Program-made: the position numbers and the translations under genes
The notes under the pieces: model-generated
Seen by the model: the letters and a program-made list of their open reading frames with translations, nothing else
Told to the model about the DNA's origin: nothing
The model's database searches: none
Part shown: positions 50,981-60,509 of the stretch, in pieces
How positions within the stretch are numbered: the stretch's first letter is position 1
Layout: every line of letters starts with the position of its first letter
Source: Gluconobacter sp. P1C6_b
Lineage (GTDB): Bacteria; Pseudomonadota; Alphaproteobacteria; Acetobacterales; Acetobacteraceae
Direction: 5' to 3'
DNA: 60,568 nucleotides
Assembly: GCF_018811945.1 (NCBI RefSeq)
Contig: NZ_JACRVU010000016.1
Coordinates: 1,925 to 62,492, forward strand

Positions 50981-51859
50981 TCAGACGGTCTTGGCCGCGC
51001 CTTTGAGCAGGGCCTGCTGGGCGTCCTTGAGCGCATCGGACATTTTCTGTTCCGGCTCCTTGAGGTGAAGGCTTTCCAGCGTATCCAGCAGGGCTTCGGC
51101 CACGAGTACGCGGGCGAGCCATTTATGGTCCGCCGGAATGACGATCCAGGGGGCGTCCGGCGTTGCGGTCGCGCGGATGGCTTCTTCATAGGCTGCGGTA
51201 TAATGCGGCCAGAACTCGCGCTCCTTCAGATCCGACGGGCTGAACTTCCAGCGTTTCTCCGGATGGTCCAGCCGCTTGAGCAGGCGCTGTCGCTGCTCTT
51301 CTGGCGAAATATGCAGGAACAGCTTGAGGACGAGGATGTTCTGTCGCCGCAGATAGCTCTCGAAATTGCGCAGATCGCCCAGACGGTGATCCCAGAATCC
51401 CGGCAGATCGGGATTGAGACCGCGGGCACGCACCATCTCCGGATGCACGCGTTCCACGAGGACATCTTCGTAATGACTGCGGTTGAAAATGCCGATCTCA
51501 CCGCGCGACGGCACGGCAAGATGGATGCGCCACAGATCATCATGACGCGTTGAGATCCCGACAGGCGCCTTGAAAGACGTGACATGCACACCCTGCGGAT
51601 TCAGGCCGGAGAAGGCATGACGGATCGCGCCATCCTTTCCGGCGGTGTCCATGCCCTGAAGCACAACCAGAATGCCGTGGGTGGCATAGGCCGCCAGCCG
51701 CTGCTGCAGGACGGACATCCTGTCCACGCAGTCACGGATGCGGGTGCGGGATGAGTTCTTCTGGCGGCCGAGCTTGTCGTTCGTAGAGATGGAGGACAGA
51801 CGGAACTTCTTTCCGTCCGTGATGCGAAGTTGGGAAGGAAGCCCGGTTTCAGCCGACAT
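50981..51859 (-). CDS. PPK2-family polyphosphate kinase
   Basis: A 292-residue P-loop enzyme phosphorylating nucleotides with polyphosphate. Walker A is GMDTAGKDGAIRHAFSGLNP; Walker B is GEIGIFNRSHYEDVLVERVHPE. The lid region KRWKFSPSDLKEREFWPHYTAAYEEAI is present. The one-domain form with GMDTAGKDG resembles class III, which can act on both mono- and diphosphates; substrate needs assay. It overlaps the SDR gene by 11 bases. Confidence 0.92.
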   Translation of the reverse strand: MSAETGLPSQLRITDGKKFRLSSISTNDKLGRQKNSSRTRIRDCVDRMSVLQQRLAAYATHGILVVLQGMDTAGKDGAIRHAFSGLNPQGVHVTSFKAPVGISTRHDDLWRIHLAVPSRGEIGIFNRSHYEDVLVERVHPEMVRARGLNPDLPGFWDHRLGDLRNFESYLRRQNILVLKLFLHISPEEQRQRLLKRLDHPEKRWKFSPSDLKEREFWPHYTAAYEEAIRATATPDAPWIVIPADHKWLARVLVAEALLDTLESLHLKEPEQKMSDALKDAQQALLKGAAKTV

Positions 51860-52604
51860 GACGGTTCACCGCAAGTCCCCCCGATGCCTGACAGACCGGC
51901 ATCATTTCCAGATAATTGACGTTCACGTGCCAGGGCAGGCCGATGAGCCACGAGACAGTCCCGGCGATATCCTCGGGCGTCAGGGGCGTCGTGTCCTTGT
52001 AAACGGCGGCCGCTTTGGCATCGTCGCCCAGACGCACATTGCTGAACTCGCTGCCGCCACACAGGCCGGGCTCGATATTCGTCACGCGGATGCGGGTACC
52101 AAGCAGATCCGTGCGCAGGTTCTGGGTGAACTGGTGTACGAAGGCCTTGGTCGCGCCATAGACGTTCCCGCCGGTGTAGGGATAGGTCCCGGCCGTGCTG
52201 CCCAGTGCGATAATGTAGCCCGTATTACGCTGAACCATGCCCGGCAGAAGGGCGCGCGTCAGTTCCACGACGCCCGAGACGTTGGTTGCGATCATCGATT
52301 CCCAGTTATCGGGCTCGGCGTCCTGCGCCGGCTCCATGCCGAGTGCCAGACCGGCATTGTTCACCAGCACGTCGATGTCCTGCCACTCCTCGGGCAGGGC
52401 GGCGGGCAGGGCGCGCAGGGCCTCACGGTCGGTCATGTCGAGCGTGAAGGGGAGGACGCTCTCGCCCAGTTCATCCTTGAGAGCTTCCAGACGTTCCTTG
52501 CGGCGGCCGGTCGCGATGACACGGTGACCTTCGCGCACAAGGCGCGTTGCGATGGCGTGACCGAAGCCTGCGGTGGCGCCGGTGACGAGGACGGTGAGAG
52601 GCAT
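51849..52604 (-). CDS. short-chain dehydrogenase, YdfG-like
   Basis: A 251-residue NAD(P)-dependent SDR. GGAG lies 7 bases before ATG 52604, preferred over a 49-residue longer frame. TGATAGFGHAIATRL binds cofactor, NNAGLALGMEP follows, and the catalytic YGATK with upstream Ser (LGSTAGTY) completes the site. It resembles E. coli YdfG (3-hydroxy acid/serine dehydrogenase). It heads the SDR-PPK2-GT61 unit, divergent from yqgE. Confidence 0.88.
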   Translation of the reverse strand: MPLTVLVTGATAGFGHAIATRLVREGHRVIATGRRKERLEALKDELGESVLPFTLDMTDREALRALPAALPEEWQDIDVLVNNAGLALGMEPAQDAEPDNWESMIATNVSGVVELTRALLPGMVQRNTGYIIALGSTAGTYPYTGGNVYGATKAFVHQFTQNLRTDLLGTRIRVTNIEPGLCGGSEFSNVRLGDDAKAAAVYKDTTPLTPEDIAGTVSWLIGLPWHVNVNYLEMMPVCQASGGLAVNRHVG

Positions 52605-52726
52605 GGCAATCTCCAGACGGACAGTCCGCACCCGGCAGGGGCGGCACGGGATACCCAGGTCAGTGACATTGGATGTCATTAACACTCCTGAAGGCAAACG
52701 CTTGCAATACAGGAAGGGATGCACCC

Positions 52727-53353
52727 ATGTTGGCAGGCATGAAGAAAACACTCGACGGACGGAATGACAACCTGACAGACGCCGGTCTCATGGAACTCGG
52801 TCTTACGGGAAAACTGCTCGTGGCCGCGCCTGCACTGGCGGAGACGTTCTTTGAGCGGACGGTGATCTATCTCTGCGCCCATTCGGAGCAGGATGGCGCG
52901 ATGGGGCTGATCGTTAATAAGCGCCTGTCCCAGCCGGGGCTGGATGATCTGTTTGCCCAGCTGGGAATCGAACCGAGCCCTCCCGAACGCCGGATTGGTG
53001 TCTGCATGGGTGGGCCGGTCGAACATGCGCGGGGATTTGTCCTGCACTCGGCGGACTGGGCCGGGGAGGGCAGTCTGGACGTTGATGGTCACACCACCCT
53101 GACCGCCAGTCTGGACATTCTGCGCGAGATCGCGTCCGGACAGGGGCCGAAACAGGCGATGATGGCGCTTGGACATGCGGCCTGGGCGCCCGGGCAGCTT
53201 GAACAGGAAATTCTGCGTGACAGTTCCTGGTTCGTGGCTCCTGCGACTGACGAGATCGTGTTCGGGACCGACCACGCGAAAAAATGGCGTCAGGCGCTCG
53301 CCGCCATAGATTTTGACCCGCTTCTTCTTTCTTCCTCGGTCGGGGAAGCCTGA
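52727..53353 (+). CDS. YqgE/AlgH family protein (DUF179)
   Basis: A 208-residue protein; AGGAAGGG 7 bases before ATG 52727 supports this start. GLTGKLLVAAPALAETFFERTVIYLCAHSEQDGAMGLIVNKRL, then GVCMGGPVEHARGFVLHS and ALGHAAWAPGQLEQEI, match the family end to end. It is linked to alginate regulation in Pseudomonas only by genetics; the molecular role is unknown. The grxB gene starts 49 bases downstream. Confidence 0.92.
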   Translation: MLAGMKKTLDGRNDNLTDAGLMELGLTGKLLVAAPALAETFFERTVIYLCAHSEQDGAMGLIVNKRLSQPGLDDLFAQLGIEPSPPERRIGVCMGGPVEHARGFVLHSADWAGEGSLDVDGHTTLTASLDILREIASGQGPKQAMMALGHAAWAPGQLEQEILRDSSWFVAPATDEIVFGTDHAKKWRQALAAIDFDPLLLSSSVGEA

Positions 53354-53402
53354 AAAGGCGTCCTGTTCCGCAGAAATGATCCACCAGACACAGGAGGGCA
53401 GC

Positions 53403-54056
53403 ATGAGCGCACCCCATATCCTTTACATCTATGAACACTGCCCGTTCTGCACCAAGGCGCGGATGATCTTCGGGCTCAAGAACATCCCGTATGAGCAGCG
53501 CATCCTGCTCAATGACGATGTTGATGGCCCGGTTCGCATGGTCGGCCGCAAGGTTGTGCCCATCCTTGAGGAAAACGGGACCTTCATGCCCGAGAGCATG
53601 GATATCGTCGCCCATATCGATGCGATCGGAACTCCTGTCCTGACGGGGGAGACCCGCCCCGAGATCGCGGCCTGGCTGAAGAAGGCGGGAACGCCGCTCT
53701 ATCGCCTGTTCCTGCCCCGCGCTGCGGCGGCTCCTCTGCCGGAATTCGCGACGACATCCGCGCGTGCTGGCTTCATCCGGCGCAAGGAGCCGTCCGTGGG
53801 TTCGTTCAGCGCCCTGCTGGAGGACAGGACCGATGAACTCACGCAGCTGAATGCGATGCTGAAGGAACTGGCGCCGTTCATCCGTTCGCCCGAGGCCGTG
53901 AATGGTGAACTCTCCACGGATGACATTCATCTTTATGCGCATCTGCACAGCATGTCGCTGATCCGTGGTGTCGTGTATCCGCCGGAGGTTGAAGCCTACC
54001 GGCAGGCCATGGCCGTACGATGCGGCGTAGGCCTGTTCGACGATATCGCCGTCTGA
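53403..54056 (+). CDS. grxB: glutaredoxin 2 (GrxB)
   Basis: A 217-residue GST-fold glutaredoxin. AGGAGG lies 6 bases upstream. The active site is CPFC (YIYEHCPFCTKARMIFGLKNI), with MVGRKVVPILEENGTFMPESMDIVAHID completing the thioredoxin-like part. The all-helical C-terminal domain follows. It reduces glutathione-mixed disulfides in the cytoplasm. It is likely co-transcribed with the yqgE-like gene and ends at a terminator. Confidence 0.93.
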   Translation: MSAPHILYIYEHCPFCTKARMIFGLKNIPYEQRILLNDDVDGPVRMVGRKVVPILEENGTFMPESMDIVAHIDAIGTPVLTGETRPEIAAWLKKAGTPLYRLFLPRAAAAPLPEFATTSARAGFIRRKEPSVGSFSALLEDRTDELTQLNAMLKELAPFIRSPEAVNGELSTDDIHLYAHLHSMSLIRGVVYPPEVEAYRQAMAVRCGVGLFDDIAV

Positions 54057-54080
54057 TTTCAGGCAAGCCTTACAAAAACA

Positions 54081-54112
54081 AGGGGGGCCGGATCGTGTGA
54101 TCCGGCCCCCCT
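54081..54112 (+). terminator. intrinsic terminator after grxB
   Basis: AGGGGGGCCGGATC and GATCCGGCCCCCCT form a 14-base perfect stem around GTGT, with a run of T after it and A-rich sequence before it, so it may act in both directions. Confidence 0.85.
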
Positions 54113-54134
54113 TTCATGTCTGCATGATGGAACG

Positions 54135-56354
54135 TTATTTTCCGGGCTGGAGAACCGTGCTCAGGAACTGCGCGCGTCGTTCGGCCACCCGGGCGCGGAT
54201 AACCGGATCAGGCAGCATGTGAGTGCCTGGAAGGAGCAGCAGGTCATAGGGCTTTCCGGCGTGCAGAAGCGCCTGCGTCAGCTTCATGGTGTTCTCGAAA
54301 TAGACATTGTCATCCGTAATGCCGTGCATGAGCAGCAGAGGCTGTTTCAGCGTGTCGGCATAGGTCAGGACATTGCTCCTGCGATAACCTTCAGGGTCTT
54401 CCTGCGGCGTGCCGAGATAACGCTCGGTATAGGCCGTGTCGTAATCCGCGAAATCGACGGGAGGCGCCCCTGCGACGCCAACCTTGAACACGTCCGGGCG
54501 GCGGATGGTCGCCATGGCGGTGAAATAGCCTCCGAAAGACCAGCCATGCACGCCAACGCGGGTGAGATCCATTTCATGATGGCGTTTGCCGAGGGCCTGA
54601 AGGCCGTCGATCTGGTCCTGAAGCGGCAGGTCGATCAGGTTGCCCTTGATGGCGCGTTCAAAATCATGATCGCGTCCCGGCGTTCCGCGGCCGTCGAGTG
54701 TGACGACGATATAGCCCTGATTGGCCAGGCACTGGTCATCGAGATAGGAGGTCGGCGTGTCATGGACCATCTTGGAGCCCGGGCCGGCATAGACCGACAG
54801 CACGACCGGATAGCGCTTTGAGGCGCTGAAGTTTTCGGGGCGGATGATGGCTGCATCGAATTCACGCGGACCCGCCGTCGTGAACTCGACATGAACCGGC
54901 AGTTTCGGCGGCTGCGCCACGCTGGGGAGGGTCGCGATGACATGGCCGTTCTCATTCCGGACCAGCGTCTGGCGCGTGCCAGTCGCGCTGGCGAATGTGT
55001 CCACCATGGCTGTATGCGTGCCATTCGTGACATGCACATTATGAATGCCCCGTTCCGTCACGAACGGCGTCACGGCACCGGTTGCGAGGTCAATATGGAC
55101 AACCTCGTTGTCCAGCCGGTTCGCCCGCACCGTCACGGTGATCGTGTTGTGTTCGGCGTCGTAATCGTCGAAGGCGACATAGGACAGACCGGGCGGTGTC
55201 AGGACGCGCTGGAGTTTTCCATCGGGGGCATGCAGTTCAAGCTGCCAGTTCTTGCCCCGGTCAGCGGCCCAGAGGAAACCGGCATTATTGGCAAGAAAGA
55301 CGGGCAGGTTGTGGCCACCGGAAGCGGCGCGCGGGTCCAGTTCGATCCAGGCCGGGTCGGACTGGGCGAGCAGAAGATGGGTGGCGCCGGTTGCGGGATC
55401 GATCGTGAGAAGCTGTTCCTGCGTCTGGGCGCGGTTGAGCAGCACGACGGCGAGCGGACCGTTCTTTCGCCAGACAACCCGGCCAAGATAGGGCCATGCT
55501 TCGTGATCCCAGGAAATCCAGCGGACCGGGCCGCCTTTTGCGTCCACGAGACCAAAGCGCGTTTTCGCGTTGTTCGTCCCGGCGCGGGGATAGCGGAAGG
55601 CGACAGGTTCGGCCTGCGGGGTTTCGGGATTGGTGATGTAATGCTTTTCGACGTCGCTGTTATCGGCTTCCTCGAACAGGATGGTTTTGCTGTCAGGAGA
55701 CCACCAGGCGCCGTCTGCGCGTTCCAGCTCCTCGGCTGCGGCAAATTCGGCCAGACCATGCGTCAGGGTGTCGCTGCCGCCGGTTGTCAGACGTGTTTCG
55801 CGCCCGCTGACGAGATCGACGCTGTACAGGTCATTGTCCCGCACCGCGGCAAGGGTCATCCCGTCCGGGGAAAGGCGCGGGGCGATCCACTGACCTTCAA
55901 TCGGCGTGACCCGGCCGTCATCGGTGGCGATACGTTCAAGCTGGCCGCCCTGAGACGCCAGAACCGTGCCGCCGTCCTCGCTCATCTGATAGTCGGTGAT
56001 GCCCGACATGATCTGGCGCGCCCGTTCGCGCCGGGCCTTTTCCTCGACCGACAGATGCTCCGGGCCCGAAGTGGGGGCAGCCAGTTCATGCAGCGAATGG
56101 TCGGGCAGGTCGTAGCGGTAAAGATGCAGATGCGTGTCGAACGGCCCCGAGCGCAGGAACAGAACGGAATGCCCATCCGGCGTGACTTCGGCGTGATTGG
56201 GCAGGCCAAGCGCGCCATTTCGGGTTTTTGCGAGATCGACCATGCAGGCGGCGGGATCTGCGGCCTGAAGGGCGCCGACTGACAGCAGCGGCGACAGGAC
56301 GGCACAGGCCAGAAGGGTTCGGCGCAAGGGAAGGCGCAGGGGAAGTGACAGCAT
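54135..56354 (-). CDS. periplasmic dipeptidyl peptidase IV-like protease (S9)
   Basis: A 739-residue serine peptidase. GGAG 8 bases upstream supports ATG 56354. The signal peptide is MLSLPLRLPLRRTLLACAVLSPLL to ALQAADP. The N-terminal eight-bladed propeller (DPPIV_N; LSPDGMTLAAVRDNDLYSVDL, WWSPDSKTILFEEADNS) precedes the alpha/beta-hydrolase domain with Ser in GVHGWSFGGYFTAM, Asp in HGITDDNVYFEN and His in PGTHMLPDP. It removes N-terminal dipeptides from peptides, mostly X-Pro. Peptides released could feed the POT transporter. Confidence 0.9.
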   Translation of the reverse strand: MLSLPLRLPLRRTLLACAVLSPLLSVGALQAADPAACMVDLAKTRNGALGLPNHAEVTPDGHSVLFLRSGPFDTHLHLYRYDLPDHSLHELAAPTSGPEHLSVEEKARRERARQIMSGITDYQMSEDGGTVLASQGGQLERIATDDGRVTPIEGQWIAPRLSPDGMTLAAVRDNDLYSVDLVSGRETRLTTGGSDTLTHGLAEFAAAEELERADGAWWSPDSKTILFEEADNSDVEKHYITNPETPQAEPVAFRYPRAGTNNAKTRFGLVDAKGGPVRWISWDHEAWPYLGRVVWRKNGPLAVVLLNRAQTQEQLLTIDPATGATHLLLAQSDPAWIELDPRAASGGHNLPVFLANNAGFLWAADRGKNWQLELHAPDGKLQRVLTPPGLSYVAFDDYDAEHNTITVTVRANRLDNEVVHIDLATGAVTPFVTERGIHNVHVTNGTHTAMVDTFASATGTRQTLVRNENGHVIATLPSVAQPPKLPVHVEFTTAGPREFDAAIIRPENFSASKRYPVVLSVYAGPGSKMVHDTPTSYLDDQCLANQGYIVVTLDGRGTPGRDHDFERAIKGNLIDLPLQDQIDGLQALGKRHHEMDLTRVGVHGWSFGGYFTAMATIRRPDVFKVGVAGAPPVDFADYDTAYTERYLGTPQEDPEGYRRSNVLTYADTLKQPLLLMHGITDDNVYFENTMKLTQALLHAGKPYDLLLLPGTHMLPDPVIRARVAERRAQFLSTVLQPGK

Positions 56355-56546
56355 TGCATCTCCGTAAGCATGACGACGGACAGGATTTTGACGTCGATCA
56401 TGGACCGGGCCGTTGTTTGTGAACAGGGTTTCCAGAAGAGATGCGCGCGACCTTCTCACGTTTATGGGAGCAGGGGCGATTTTACCGGGACCGATCCCGG
56501 GTTCGTGTGTTGTGTATCGTGGTATGTCTCAGCAAGAAGGAGCCTG

Positions 56547-57632
56547 ATGGATATGCAGTATCGTCAGCTTGGTCGCTCGGGCCTCAAGATTTCAGCACTC
56601 AATTTCGGATCGGTTACGTTCGGCGGACAGGGCAATTTTGCCGCCACCGGCAAGGTGGATGTCGCTGAAGCGACCCGGATGGTGGATATCTGCGTCGAGC
56701 ATGGCGTGAACATGTTCGATACGGCCGATGCCTATTCCGGCGGTGAAGCCGAGGAAATTCTCGGCCGCGTCCTTCAGGGGCGCAGCCGCGAACTGCTCGT
56801 CACTACCAAGGTGCGTTTTCCAACCGGAAAGGGGCCAAACGAGCAGGGTCTGTCGCGCCATCACATCCTCAATGCCTGCGACGACAGTCTGCGTCGGCTG
56901 GGGCGTGATCATATCGACCTCTATTACCTGCATGAATGGGACGGTCTGACGCCGGTCGAGGAAACGCTTGAAGCGCTCCAGACGCTGCGCGATCAGGGCA
57001 AGATCCGATATGCCGGGATTTCCAATTTTGCAGGCTGGCAGGCCATGAAGCTGCTGGGAGCCGCCGAACGGGACCGTCTGGTCGCGCCGGTCAGCCAGCA
57101 GCTTTACTATTCGCTGGAAGCCCGGGATGCCGAATACGAGCTTCTGCCGCTCGCCGTGGATCAGGGGCTGGGTGTACAGGTCTGGAGTCCGCTCGCCTGT
57201 GGTCTGCTGACGGGGAAATATCGCCGCGGCAAGACGGCTCCGGAAGATTCCCGCCGGATTTCCGGCTGGCCGGAGCCGGAAGTCCGGGACCTGAAAAAGC
57301 TCTACGATACGGTCGAGGTTCTGGTGCAGATCGCGGAAGAGCACAGCGTTTCCGCTGCCCGCGTGGCGCTGGCCTGGACGCTGCACAAGCCGGGGATCAC
57401 ATCGCTGGTTCTGGGCGCGCGGAAGGAGAGCCAGCTTCTGGACAACCTCGCAGCCGCGTCGCTCCGTCTGACGCAGGAACAGGTTCGTCGGCTTGACGAT
57501 GTCAGCGCGCCTGACCTGATCTATCCCTACTGGCATCAGAACCGGAATGCGTTTGACCGTCTCTCCAAGGCGGATCTTGTCTTGCAGGGACCGGCAAAAC
57601 GTCATCGGGAGGCCCTTGAAACGAAAAAATGA
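56547..57632 (+). CDS. aldo/keto reductase
   Basis: A 361-residue NAD(P)H-dependent (beta/alpha)8 enzyme. AAGGAG lies 5 bases before ATG 56547. MQYRQLGRSGLKISALNFGSVTFGG starts the barrel. The tetrad is Asp and Tyr in DTADAYSGGEAE, Lys in TTKVRFPTG and His in YLHEWDG. GISNFAGWQAMKL and WSPLACGLLTGKYRRG match the YajO/YghZ-like or oxidoreductase-annotated group. Substrate unknown. Its 3' end contains the likely clpB heat-shock promoter. Confidence 0.92.
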   Translation: MDMQYRQLGRSGLKISALNFGSVTFGGQGNFAATGKVDVAEATRMVDICVEHGVNMFDTADAYSGGEAEEILGRVLQGRSRELLVTTKVRFPTGKGPNEQGLSRHHILNACDDSLRRLGRDHIDLYYLHEWDGLTPVEETLEALQTLRDQGKIRYAGISNFAGWQAMKLLGAAERDRLVAPVSQQLYYSLEARDAEYELLPLAVDQGLGVQVWSPLACGLLTGKYRRGKTAPEDSRRISGWPEPEVRDLKKLYDTVEVLVQIAEEHSVSAARVALAWTLHKPGITSLVLGARKESQLLDNLAAASLRLTQEQVRRLDDVSAPDLIYPYWHQNRNAFDRLSKADLVLQGPAKRHREALETKK

Positions 57633-57644
57633 CTGCCTAAATAT
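57615..57644 (+). promoter_or_regulatory. RpoH-type heat-shock promoter of clpB
   Basis: CTTG (57615-57618), a 17-base spacer and CCTAAATAT (57636-57644) are close to the alphaproteobacterial sigma-32 consensus (CTTG-N17/18-CYTATNT, one mismatch). They lie in the last codons of the aldo/keto reductase and just beyond. The transcript would begin near the hairpin GGCCGC/GCGGCC (57653-57675). Confidence 0.6.
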
Positions 57645-57722
57645 TAATCACAGGCCGCTGCCTTCGGGGGCGGCCAAACACATCAATGCCGCCATAACGG
57701 GGCATGAGAGGAATTTGAGAGA

Positions 57723-60323
57723 ATGGACATTCAGAATTTCACCGAACGCAGTCAGGGCTTCCTTCAGGCCGCACAGACCATTGCGCTTCGGGACTACAAC
57801 CAGCAGTTGACGCCGGAGCACCTGCTCAAGGCCCTGCTGGATGATGAACAGGGGGCTGCCTCCGGCCTGATCCGTGCCGCAGGTGGTGATCCGAAGGTTG
57901 TTCAGACCGCCAATGACGCCGCCCTTGCAAAACTGCCAAAAGTTCAGGGTGCTGGCGCCGGTCAGCCGCAGATGACACCGGATCTGGCGCGTCTGCTCGA
58001 TGCGGCCGAATCCGCTGCAAAGGTCGCTGGTGACAGCCATGTCGCACAGGACCGTCTGCTTGTGGCGATTGCGGCCAGCAACACGGCCGCTGGCAAGGCG
58101 CTTGTGGACGGCAAGGCCAGTGCCGGGGCTCTGGAACGGGCTGTTGCGGAAATCCGCAAGGGGCGCACCGTTACGAGTGCTTCGGCAGAAAACACCTTTG
58201 ACGCCCTGAAGAAATATGCCCGTGACGTGACCGCTGTCGCGCAGGCTGGCAAGCTCGATCCGGTCATCGGCCGCGATGAGGAAATCCGCCGGACCATTCA
58301 GGTCCTGGCCCGCCGTAGCAAGAACAATCCGGTTCTGATCGGTGAGCCGGGTGTGGGTAAAACGGCCATCGTCGAAGGTCTCGCACAGCGGATCGTTAAT
58401 GGAGACGTGCCTGAGGCTCTGCGCAACAAGAAGCTCCTTTCGCTCGACATGGGCGCGCTGATCGCTGGTGCAAAATACCGCGGTGAGTTCGAGGAGCGCC
58501 TGAAGGCCGTTCTCAAGGAAATCGAGACGGCTGAAGGCGAGATCATCCTTTTCATCGACGAAATGCACACGCTGGTCGGTGCCGGTCGGTCCGATGGCGC
58601 GATGGATGCGTCCAACCTCATCAAGCCGGAACTGGCTCGTGGCACGCTGCACTGCGTGGGTGCGACCACGCTTGATGAATACCGCAAGTATATTGAGAAG
58701 GACGCGGCTTTGGCCCGTCGTTTCCAGCCGGTTTTTGTGGGTGAGCCGTCCGTTGCCGATACGATCTCGATCCTGCGTGGCATCAAGGAGAAGTACGAGC
58801 TTCATCATGGTGTCCGCATCACGGACAACGCCATCGTTGCGGCCGCAACCCTGTCTAACCGCTACATCACGGACCGCTTTCTGCCGGACAAGGCAATCGA
58901 TCTGATCGACGAGGCTGCCAGCCGCCTGCGCATGCAGATCGACAGCAAGCCCGAGGCGCTGGACGAACTCGACCGCCGCATCATCCAGCTCAAGATCGAG
59001 CGTGAAGCCATCCGCAAGGAAGACGACACAGCCTCGAAGGACCGTCTGGTGGCGCTTGAAGCGGAACTGGCGGACCTTGAAGAACAGTCTGACGCGATGG
59101 GTGCCGAATGGCATGCCGAGAAGGATCGGGTGAATGCGATCCAGAAGCTGAAGGAACAGCTCGATACGGCACGTTCCGATGTCGAAGTGGCACAGCGTCA
59201 GGGTAATCTCGGCAAGGCGTCTGAGCTGATGTACGGCCTGATCCCGAACCTTGAAGCTCAGATCGCCAAGGCGCAGGAAGAGGAAGATGCTTCGTCAAAG
59301 AGCGGCCTGTTCGCAGACACCGTGACGGATCAGGGCGTGGCTTCGGTCGTCTCCCGCTGGACCGGTGTTCCGGTGGACCGGATGCTTGAAGGCGAGCGCG
59401 CCAAGCTGATCCGGATGGAAGACACGCTGCGTGAGCGTGTGGTCGGGCAGGAACAGGCACTGGTTGCCGTGTCGAATGCTGTCCGCCGGGCACGCGCTGG
59501 TCTTCAGGACCCGAACCGCCCAATCGGCTCGTTCCTGTTCCTTGGCCCGACGGGTGTTGGCAAGACCGAGCTAACCAAGGCCCTGGCGCAGTTCCTGTTC
59601 GATGACGAGAAAGCCCTGCTGCGGATCGACATGAGTGAATTCATGGAAAAGCACGCGGTCTCCCGTCTGATCGGCGCCCCGCCGGGCTATGTCGGTTACG
59701 ATGAAGGTGGTGTGCTGACCGAGGCTGTCCGCCGTCGTCCCTATCAGGTGATCCTGTTCGACGAAGTGGAGAAGGCCCATGAGGACATCTTCAACATCCT
59801 GCTTCAGGTTCTCGATGACGGACGTCTGACGGACGGGCAGGGACGTGTGGTGGACTTCCGCAACACGATCATCGTCCTGACCAGCAACCTCGGCTCGGAA
59901 GTGCTGGCCAATCTGCCGGACGGTGAATCCGTGGATGAAGTCCGTCCGCAGGTCATGCAGGTGGTCCGCAACCACTTCCGGCCGGAGTTCCTCAACCGTC
60001 TGGACGAGATCATCCTGTTCTCCCGTCTGCAGCGCAAGGATATGGACCGGATCGTCAAGATCCAGATCAGCCGTCTGCAGAAGCTGCTGGAAGATCGCAA
60101 GATCAATCTGGAATTGGACGAGAAGGGAACGGAGTGGCTGGCTGCGGCAGGATACGATCCTGTCTATGGTGCCCGTCCGCTTAAGAGGGTCATCCAGCGT
60201 AGCCTGCAGAACCCGCTTGCCAGTCTGCTGTTGGAAGGCAGCATCCATGATGGGGAAACGGTCAAGGTTTCGGCCAATGACAAGGATCTCACGATCGACG
60301 GGAAAGCTGTCTCGGCAGACTGA
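57723..60323 (+). CDS. clpB: ClpB disaggregase
   Basis: An 866-residue AAA+ chaperone that extracts proteins from aggregates with DnaK. The N-terminal Clp repeat domain ([24 protein letters not shown]) spans about 1-145. NBD1 has Walker A GEPGVGKT near 206 and [11 protein letters not shown]. The coiled-coil M domain (about 405-525), unique to ClpB/Hsp104, is present. NBD2 has GPTGVGKT near 607 and sensor-2 GARPLKR near the end. There is no IGF loop, so it does not bind ClpP. It starts 78 bases after the candidate RpoH promoter. Confidence 0.98.
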   Translation: MDIQNFTERSQGFLQAAQTIALRDYNQQLTPEHLLKALLDDEQGAASGLIRAAGGDPKVVQTANDAALAKLPKVQGAGAGQPQMTPDLARLLDAAESAAKVAGDSHVAQDRLLVAIAASNTAAGKALVDGKASAGALERAVAEIRKGRTVTSASAENTFDALKKYARDVTAVAQAGKLDPVIGRDEEIRRTIQVLARRSKNNPVLIGEPGVGKTAIVEGLAQRIVNGDVPEALRNKKLLSLDMGALIAGAKYRGEFEERLKAVLKEIETAEGEIILFIDEMHTLVGAGRSDGAMDASNLIKPELARGTLHCVGATTLDEYRKYIEKDAALARRFQPVFVGEPSVADTISILRGIKEKYELHHGVRITDNAIVAAATLSNRYITDRFLPDKAIDLIDEAASRLRMQIDSKPEALDELDRRIIQLKIEREAIRKEDDTASKDRLVALEAELADLEEQSDAMGAEWHAEKDRVNAIQKLKEQLDTARSDVEVAQRQGNLGKASELMYGLIPNLEAQIAKAQEEEDASSKSGLFADTVTDQGVASVVSRWTGVPVDRMLEGERAKLIRMEDTLRERVVGQEQALVAVSNAVRRARAGLQDPNRPIGSFLFLGPTGVGKTELTKALAQFLFDDEKALLRIDMSEFMEKHAVSRLIGAPPGYVGYDEGGVLTEAVRRRPYQVILFDEVEKAHEDIFNILLQVLDDGRLTDGQGRVVDFRNTIIVLTSNLGSEVLANLPDGESVDEVRPQVMQVVRNHFRPEFLNRLDEIILFSRLQRKDMDRIVKIQISRLQKLLEDRKINLELDEKGTEWLAAAGYDPVYGARPLKRVIQRSLQNPLASLLLEGSIHDGETVKVSANDKDLTIDGKAVSAD

Positions 60324-60351
60324 CTTCCGTCAGAACCGGTTTCAGTCAGGG

Positions 60352-60376
60352 AAAAGCGCCTTTTTGGTGCTTTTTT
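60352..60376 (+). terminator. intrinsic terminator of clpB
   Basis: AAAAGCGCC and GGTGCTTTT pair (one G-T) around a five-T loop, followed by a six-T run, about 30 bases after the stop. Confidence 0.8.
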
Positions 60377-60480
60377 CTGGTTTTTATTATTTCGTATTTG
60401 GAATGGGTAATGGGGATAAGTGTGATTTGTGAGGGATTGCAGGGGGTTAGGAATGTGGACAAGTGTGAGTCTGATTCTGT

Positions 60481-60509
60481 TTGACACTCTGGTGAGCTCC
60501 CCGTATAAG
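60481..60509 (+). promoter_or_regulatory. strong sigma-70 promoter, probably of an rRNA or tRNA operon
   Basis: TTGACA (60481-60486), a 17-base spacer and TATAAG (60504-60509) are near-consensus, unusual for this window. GC-rich sequence follows. Two GANTC sites (60467, 60473) abut the -35. No open frame begins before the window ends, so a stable RNA operon to the right is the likely product; this is inference. Confidence 0.5.

Noticed and set aside
57648-59114. 488-residue minus-strand frame over clpB
   Set aside because: Shadow of clpB coding sequence.
60451-60461. TGTGGACAA as a second DnaA box
   Set aside because: It differs from TGTGGATAA by one base and stands alone near a promoter; too weak.
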